Source: Marivita sp003149565
GTDB lineage: Bacteria > Pseudomonadota > Alphaproteobacteria > Rhodobacterales > Rhodobacteraceae
DNA length: 64,000 nucleotides
NCBI RefSeq assembly: GCF_965216415.1
Contig: NZ_CBDCFU010000002.1
Strand: one strand, 5' to 3'
A model generated the notes under the pieces. It was not told where the DNA came from. It saw only the letters and a list, made by a program, of their open reading frames with translations, and ran no database searches. A program made the position numbers and the translations under genes. The first letter of the stretch is position 1, and every line of letters begins with the position of its first letter. This document shows positions 60,439 through 64,000 of this stretch, piece by piece.

Positions 60439-61838
60439 TCTTCGAGCAGCGCCTTGACCCGTGCCGTGAAATCCCCGCCGCGTTTTTCGAAGCTATCATA
60501 TTGATCGAAGCTCGCCGCCGCAGGTGCCAGCAGCACCACGTCGCCCGGTTCTGCCTCAGCGGCTGCACGCGCCACAGCGGCCTCCATTGAGCCGCAGGCT
60601 TCGGCCTCGACACCGGTCAGTTGCATCGCAAACCCGTCCGCCTCGCGTCCGATGACATAGGCTTTGCGCACGTGCTCAAAGCCTGAGACAAGCCCATCGA
60701 GGCCGCCCTCCTTTTGCAGCCCACCACAGATCCAGCGGATGTTCTGAAAGGCCAGCAAAGCTTTCAACGCGGAATCCACGTTGGTGGCCTTACTGTCGTT
60801 CACAAAGGTCACGCCCTTCTTTTCGCCAATGATCTGGCTGCGATGCGGCAGACCGGCGAAGGACTTCATCGCGGCTTCGATCTGGCGCGGGGCCAAGCCC
60901 AGCGCACGTGTCGCCGCATAGGCGGCGCAGGCGTTCTGATGATTGTGTGCGCCGGGCAAGCCCTTGATGTCGCGCAGGTCGATGGACCCCACCTGCTTGC
61001 CCTTGCGCCATTCGCTCAGGAACCCCTTGCGTGCAAAGACATGCCATCCCGGACCAATAAGCTTTTGCCCCGAGGAAATGCGGATCACCCGATCATCCCC
61101 CGGCCCTTCGGAGAGTTGGTTGGCAATATAACGCCCTTCGTTCTCATCCACCCCGATCACCGCACGATCCGGCCCGCCTTCGGCAAAGAGCCTGCGCTTG
61201 GCCGCGAAATAGCCGCCAAGCCCTGCGTGCCGGTCAAGATGATCCGGCGACAGATTGGTGAACACGGCCACATCGGGTGTCAGCGCACGGGCCAAATCGG
61301 TCTGGTAGCTGGACAGTTCCAACACGACCACACCGCCATCCCCCGGCGGGTCGATATCCAGCACACCGCGCCCGATATTGCCTGCCAATTGGCTGTGTCG
61401 GTCGGTCGTGGACAGGATGTGATGGATCAGAGCCGAAGTGGTGGATTTGCCGTTTGATCCGGTCACAGCGATCACGCGCGGCGCAGTGTCGAAATCGTCC
61501 CATTCTCTGGTCGCCAATGACCGGAAGAACAGACCAATATCGTTGTCCACCGGCACACCCGCGGCCCAGGCCTTGGCAATCACCGGGTTCGGTGTCGGGT
61601 AGAGATGCGGGATCCCGGGGCTCACGATCAGACAGGCAATCGCATCGAACGCGCCATCGCGGGTCAGATCACGAGTCTCGAACCCCTCGGCTTCTGCGGC
61701 CTCGCGGGCTTTGGGATTGTCATCCCAGCACACCGCCGTCGCCCCTCCTTCGCGCAGCGCACGCGCCGCCGACAGGCCGGAGCGGCCCAAACCCAACACG
61801 GCCACCTGATGGCCTGCAAAACCCTGAACCGGGATCAT
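60435..61838 (-). CDS. murD: UDP-N-acetylmuramoylalanine-D-glutamate ligase
   Basis: The 467-residue Mur ligase adds D-Glu to UDP-MurNAc-L-Ala. Motifs are VAVLGLGRSGLSAARAL, AVTGSNGKSTTSALIHHIL (ATP loop), LSSYQTDLARALTPDVAVFTN and FVNDSKATNVDSAL. mraY and murF are not beside it; hisD is the upstream neighbour. The stop overlaps the end of the plus-strand paralogue 2. Confidence 0.97.
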   Translation of the reverse strand: MIPVQGFAGHQVAVLGLGRSGLSAARALREGGATAVCWDDNPKAREAAEAEGFETRDLTRDGAFDAIACLIVSPGIPHLYPTPNPVIAKAWAAGVPVDNDIGLFFRSLATREWDDFDTAPRVIAVTGSNGKSTTSALIHHILSTTDRHSQLAGNIGRGVLDIDPPGDGGVVVLELSSYQTDLARALTPDVAVFTNLSPDHLDRHAGLGGYFAAKRRLFAEGGPDRAVIGVDENEGRYIANQLSEGPGDDRVIRISSGQKLIGPGWHVFARKGFLSEWRKGKQVGSIDLRDIKGLPGAHNHQNACAAYAATRALGLAPRQIEAAMKSFAGLPHRSQIIGEKKGVTFVNDSKATNVDSALKALLAFQNIRWICGGLQKEGGLDGLVSGFEHVRKAYVIGREADGFAMQLTGVEAEACGSMEAAVARAAAEAEPGDVVLLAPAAASFDQYDSFEKRGGDFTARVKALLED

Positions 61839-61895
61839 CGCGCACCTCTTGCTTGGTCCGCCAATCGCTAGCGCATCTGAGTGCTGTGGGAAAGA

Positions 61896-63197
61896 TCAGC
61901 CGTTGAGCTTGCGCAGACGGGCGGTCACCGACAACCCATGTGCCTCGAGCGATTCTGACCGGGCCAGCGTTTCCGCCGCCGGACCAATCGCGCGCAATGC
62001 CTCGGGCGACATTTTGGCCAGCGTCGTGCGCTTGAGGAAATCAAGCACGGACAGACCGGACGAAAACCGCGCAGACCGGGCCGTGGGCAGAACGTGGTTC
62101 GGACCGCCGACATAGTCGCCAATGGCCTCGGGAGTCCACTGTCCGAGAAAGATCGCGCCCGCATGGGTGATCTTCGCGGACAGTGCATCAGGATCGTCTA
62201 CACACAGTTCAAGGTGCTCCGGCGCAATCCGGTCACAGAGTTCCGCCGCCTCATCCAGATCCCGCACGGTGATCACCGCGCCGAAATCGCGCCAACTGGC
62301 CCCTGCAATCGCGCGGCGTTCCAGCGTTTCAAGACGTTTTTCGACAGCCTCCGCCACGGCCTGCCCGAAGGCGGCATCGGTGGTGATGAGCAGCGACTGC
62401 GCGCTCTCGTCGTGTTCGGCTTGGGACATGAGATCCAGAGCAATCCAGTCCGGGTCATTCTCACCATCTGCAATCACGAGAATCTCGGACGGCCCGGCAA
62501 TCATGTCGATGCCCACCTTGCCGAACACCCGGCGTTTCGCAGCCGCAACAAAGGCATTGCCCGGCCCGGTGATCTTGTCCACGGGTGCGATGGACTCTGT
62601 GCCATAGGCCAGTGCTGCAACCGCCTGCGCACCACCGATGCGGTAGACCTCGTCCACCCCGGAAATGCGGCAGGCCATCATCACCAGCGGATTGATCACG
62701 CCATCCGGCGTCGGCACCGTCACGGCAAGCCTCTTGACCCCCGCCACCTTGGCGGGAACCGCGTTCATCAGAACCGATGACGGATAGCTGGCAAGACCGC
62801 CCGGCACATAAAGCCCTGCTGCCGACACCGCCGTCCAGCGCCAGCCAAGTGTGGCGCCTTCCGGGTCGGTCCACATCTCATCCCTGGGCATCTGACGGGC
62901 GTGGTAGGCACGGATGCGGTCCGCTGCCGTTTCCAGCGCCACACGTTCGGCGTCGGGCACCTTGGCGATCTCGGCGTCGATCTCCGCCTCGGACACACGC
63001 AACCTCTCTGGTGTCAGTTCCAAACGGTCGAATTTCGCCGTCAATTCCAGCACCGCCGCATCGCCGCGCGTCCGCACATCGGCGATGATGCCCGCAACCA
63101 CGTCGTCAACATCCGGGCTGTCCTCGCGCTTGGCGTTCAGCAGCGCGGTGAACCGGGGTTCAAAATCGGCATCGGTCGTGGACAGGAATTGCGGCAT
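61896..63197 (-). CDS. hisD: histidinol dehydrogenase
   Basis: The 433-residue zinc enzyme oxidises L-histidinol to L-histidine in two NAD-dependent steps. Motifs are SAAGLYVPGGLASYPSSVLM, GPGNAFVAAAKRRVFG, QAEHDESAQSLLITTD, APEHLELCVDD and GPNHVLPTARSARFSSGLSV, including the catalytic His and Glu region. Other his genes are not in the window. It precedes murD on the same strand. Confidence 0.97.
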   Translation of the reverse strand: MPQFLSTTDADFEPRFTALLNAKREDSPDVDDVVAGIIADVRTRGDAAVLELTAKFDRLELTPERLRVSEAEIDAEIAKVPDAERVALETAADRIRAYHARQMPRDEMWTDPEGATLGWRWTAVSAAGLYVPGGLASYPSSVLMNAVPAKVAGVKRLAVTVPTPDGVINPLVMMACRISGVDEVYRIGGAQAVAALAYGTESIAPVDKITGPGNAFVAAAKRRVFGKVGIDMIAGPSEILVIADGENDPDWIALDLMSQAEHDESAQSLLITTDAAFGQAVAEAVEKRLETLERRAIAGASWRDFGAVITVRDLDEAAELCDRIAPEHLELCVDDPDALSAKITHAGAIFLGQWTPEAIGDYVGGPNHVLPTARSARFSSGLSVLDFLKRTTLAKMSPEALRAIGPAAETLARSESLEAHGLSVTARLRKLNG

Positions 63198-63249
63198 GAC
63201 GCTCTCCGGATCAGCTTTGCCGGGTACTTAGACCGGGCGGCCCGAACCC

Positions 63250-63768
63250 TCAAGCGCTGCGCGTCAGGTCTGTTCCGTCGAGCGACTTGATCATCAGGAA
63301 ATCGTCGCGCGGAGCGCCATCGACCAGCACCGAGCGAGGGCGTCTTCCAAAGACATGAAAGCCAAGCGCTGTGTAGAGTTTCTGCGCGCCGGTATTCTCG
63401 ACATCGACGCAGAGTTCGGCTTGCTGGATGCCCGCCGATTCCAAGTGCTGCAACAGCGCTTGCATCAAAGCACGGCCTATCCCCTGCCCCTGAGCATCGT
63501 GCCGCACATAAAGCGGGCCAACATCCGCCATGTGCTGCATGCGTTTCGGTCCGCCACGCCGCGCTGTTACAAAACCAACCAGCCGCTTTGCATCGTCAAA
63601 AGCACCCAAGGTCAGATTGACCTCCAGCATGCGCTCTACATCCTTGTTCGGGATGGCCCGGACCTCTTCGGCGCTGAACAGGAATGCTGAGGGCACCCGC
63701 ATCAGACCATCCGCCCAAAGCGCCCGATAGGCCGACAGGTCCCTGGGCATCAGCCGCCGGATGCTCAT
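63250..63768 (-). CDS. GNAT-family N-acetyltransferase
   Basis: The 172-residue acetyl-CoA-dependent acetyltransferase has the GNAT core: MQHMADVGPLYVRHDAQGQGIGRALMQALLQH (motif A, with the Q/RxxGxG/A pyrophosphate loop) and ENTGAQKLYTALGFHVFG (motif B). Substrate unknown. The ATG overlaps the DUF2948 stop as ATGA, so the two are coupled. Confidence 0.92.
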   Translation of the reverse strand: MSIRRLMPRDLSAYRALWADGLMRVPSAFLFSAEEVRAIPNKDVERMLEVNLTLGAFDDAKRLVGFVTARRGGPKRMQHMADVGPLYVRHDAQGQGIGRALMQALLQHLESAGIQQAELCVDVENTGAQKLYTALGFHVFGRRPRSVLVDGAPRDDFLMIKSLDGTDLTRSA

Positions 63769-64000
63769 GCCGGATGGTCCGGCACCTTGCCTGACACCGC
63801 CGCGTAGGGTTTGGTCACGTCGCGCAACGCAACCTCAAGCTCGGATACCTGCAACCGGATCGCGCCATCCCCGGCAAGCGTCAGGAGCACGGCACCGCCG
63901 CCCGTGTCGTCCGGCTCAAACGTGACCGAGAGCACGGAAAGGATCGTATCCGCATCGCCCCGCGGCACCCCTTGGCTTGCCACACGCCGTACATTCTCGA
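63765..64000 (-). CDS. DUF2948 protein, partial at window edge
   Basis: The visible 78 codons read ENVRRVASQGVPRG, TILSVLSVTFEPDD, VLLTLAGDGAIRLQVSELEV and DVTKPYAAVSGKVPDH. This is the C-terminal half of DUF2948, a family of about 150 residues in Rhodobacterales, of unknown function. The gene continues beyond position 64000, so its start is not in view. Confidence 0.85.
   Translation of the reverse strand, partial: ENVRRVASQGVPRGDADTILSVLSVTFEPDDTGGGAVLLTLAGDGAIRLQVSELEVALRDVTKPYAAVSGKVPDHPA

Noticed and set aside
1..64000. CRISPR array, rRNA operon, replication origin
   Set aside because: No regularly spaced repeats, rRNA sequence or DnaA-box cluster was seen while reading.

Overview
The window is a stretch of alphaproteobacterial chromosome, most probably from the Rhodobacterales (Roseobacter group). 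The signs are families typical of that order (DUF2484, DUF2948, a ChrR-type cupin), the CobS/CobT cobaltochelatase genes, a high-GC backbone, and a division/cell-wall cluster with lpxC directly downstream of ftsZ. No rRNA, CRISPR array or replication origin is visible. Assignments come from reading motifs and context; no database search was run.

Layout. 1-3200: a lower-GC accessory stretch with a large FG-GAP/RTX/DUF4214 protein, ending at tRNA-Ser(UGA). 3477-8960: a compact housekeeping operon on the plus strand (SPOR lipoprotein, D,D-carboxypeptidase, tmk, holB, tatD, MBL hydrolase), most genes overlapping by one to four bases. 9007-12135: an AEC transporter, a small secreted protein, and a GntR regulator translationally coupled to an AbrB-type membrane protein. 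12185-13670: a small lower-GC island with a Tae4-like amidase carrying a peptidoglycan-binding domain and a decayed reading frame, bounded by tRNA-Leu(GAG). 13985-24356: a secreted peptidoglycan-binding protein, lipB, phoX, cytochrome oxidase ctaD, a ccdAB toxin-antitoxin pair, DUF2244, a glycosyltransferase-like gene, yqeY and carA. 24423-29231: a GT2 enzyme with an MshEN-like N-terminus, a second GntR regulator, a HAD nucleotidase and a UbiH-type monooxygenase. 29277-32328: exported msrB, a fasciclin gene split by an IS200-type element, an anti-sigma factor and an ECF sigma factor. 32418-41619: cobS and cobT around an opposing secreted protein, an aminopeptidase P, DUF427, a ClC channel, and a decaying tetR/DUF1772 pair. 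41616-61838: recN, bamD, lpxC, ftsZ, ftsA, ftsQ, ddlB, murB, two DUF2484 genes, an amine-oxidase-like gene, a frameshifted cupin, murC, murG, ftsW and murD, all on the minus strand apart from a plus-strand insertion (57903-60438). 61896-64000: hisD, a GNAT acetyltransferase and a partial DUF2948 gene.

How the genes work together. The minus-strand block makes UDP-MurNAc-peptide and lipid II (MurB, C, D, G, DdlB), divides the cell (FtsZ, A, Q, W), and builds the outer envelope (LpxC, BamD). The left operon adds D,D-carboxypeptidase and SPOR functions. CobS and CobT form the AAA+ motor of aerobic cobaltochelatase. The sigma/anti-sigma/fasciclin order recalls mycobacterial SigK-RskA-MPT70, but the fasciclin gene is interrupted here.

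The least explained features are the tandem paralogues with a ParB/sulfiredoxin-like tail inside the division cluster, the orphan Tae4-like amidase, and a paired-hairpin repeat seen twice. Several genes are visibly broken: fasciclin by the IS, tetR by an amber codon, DUF1772 by loss of its N-terminus, and the cupin and second paralogue by frameshift.
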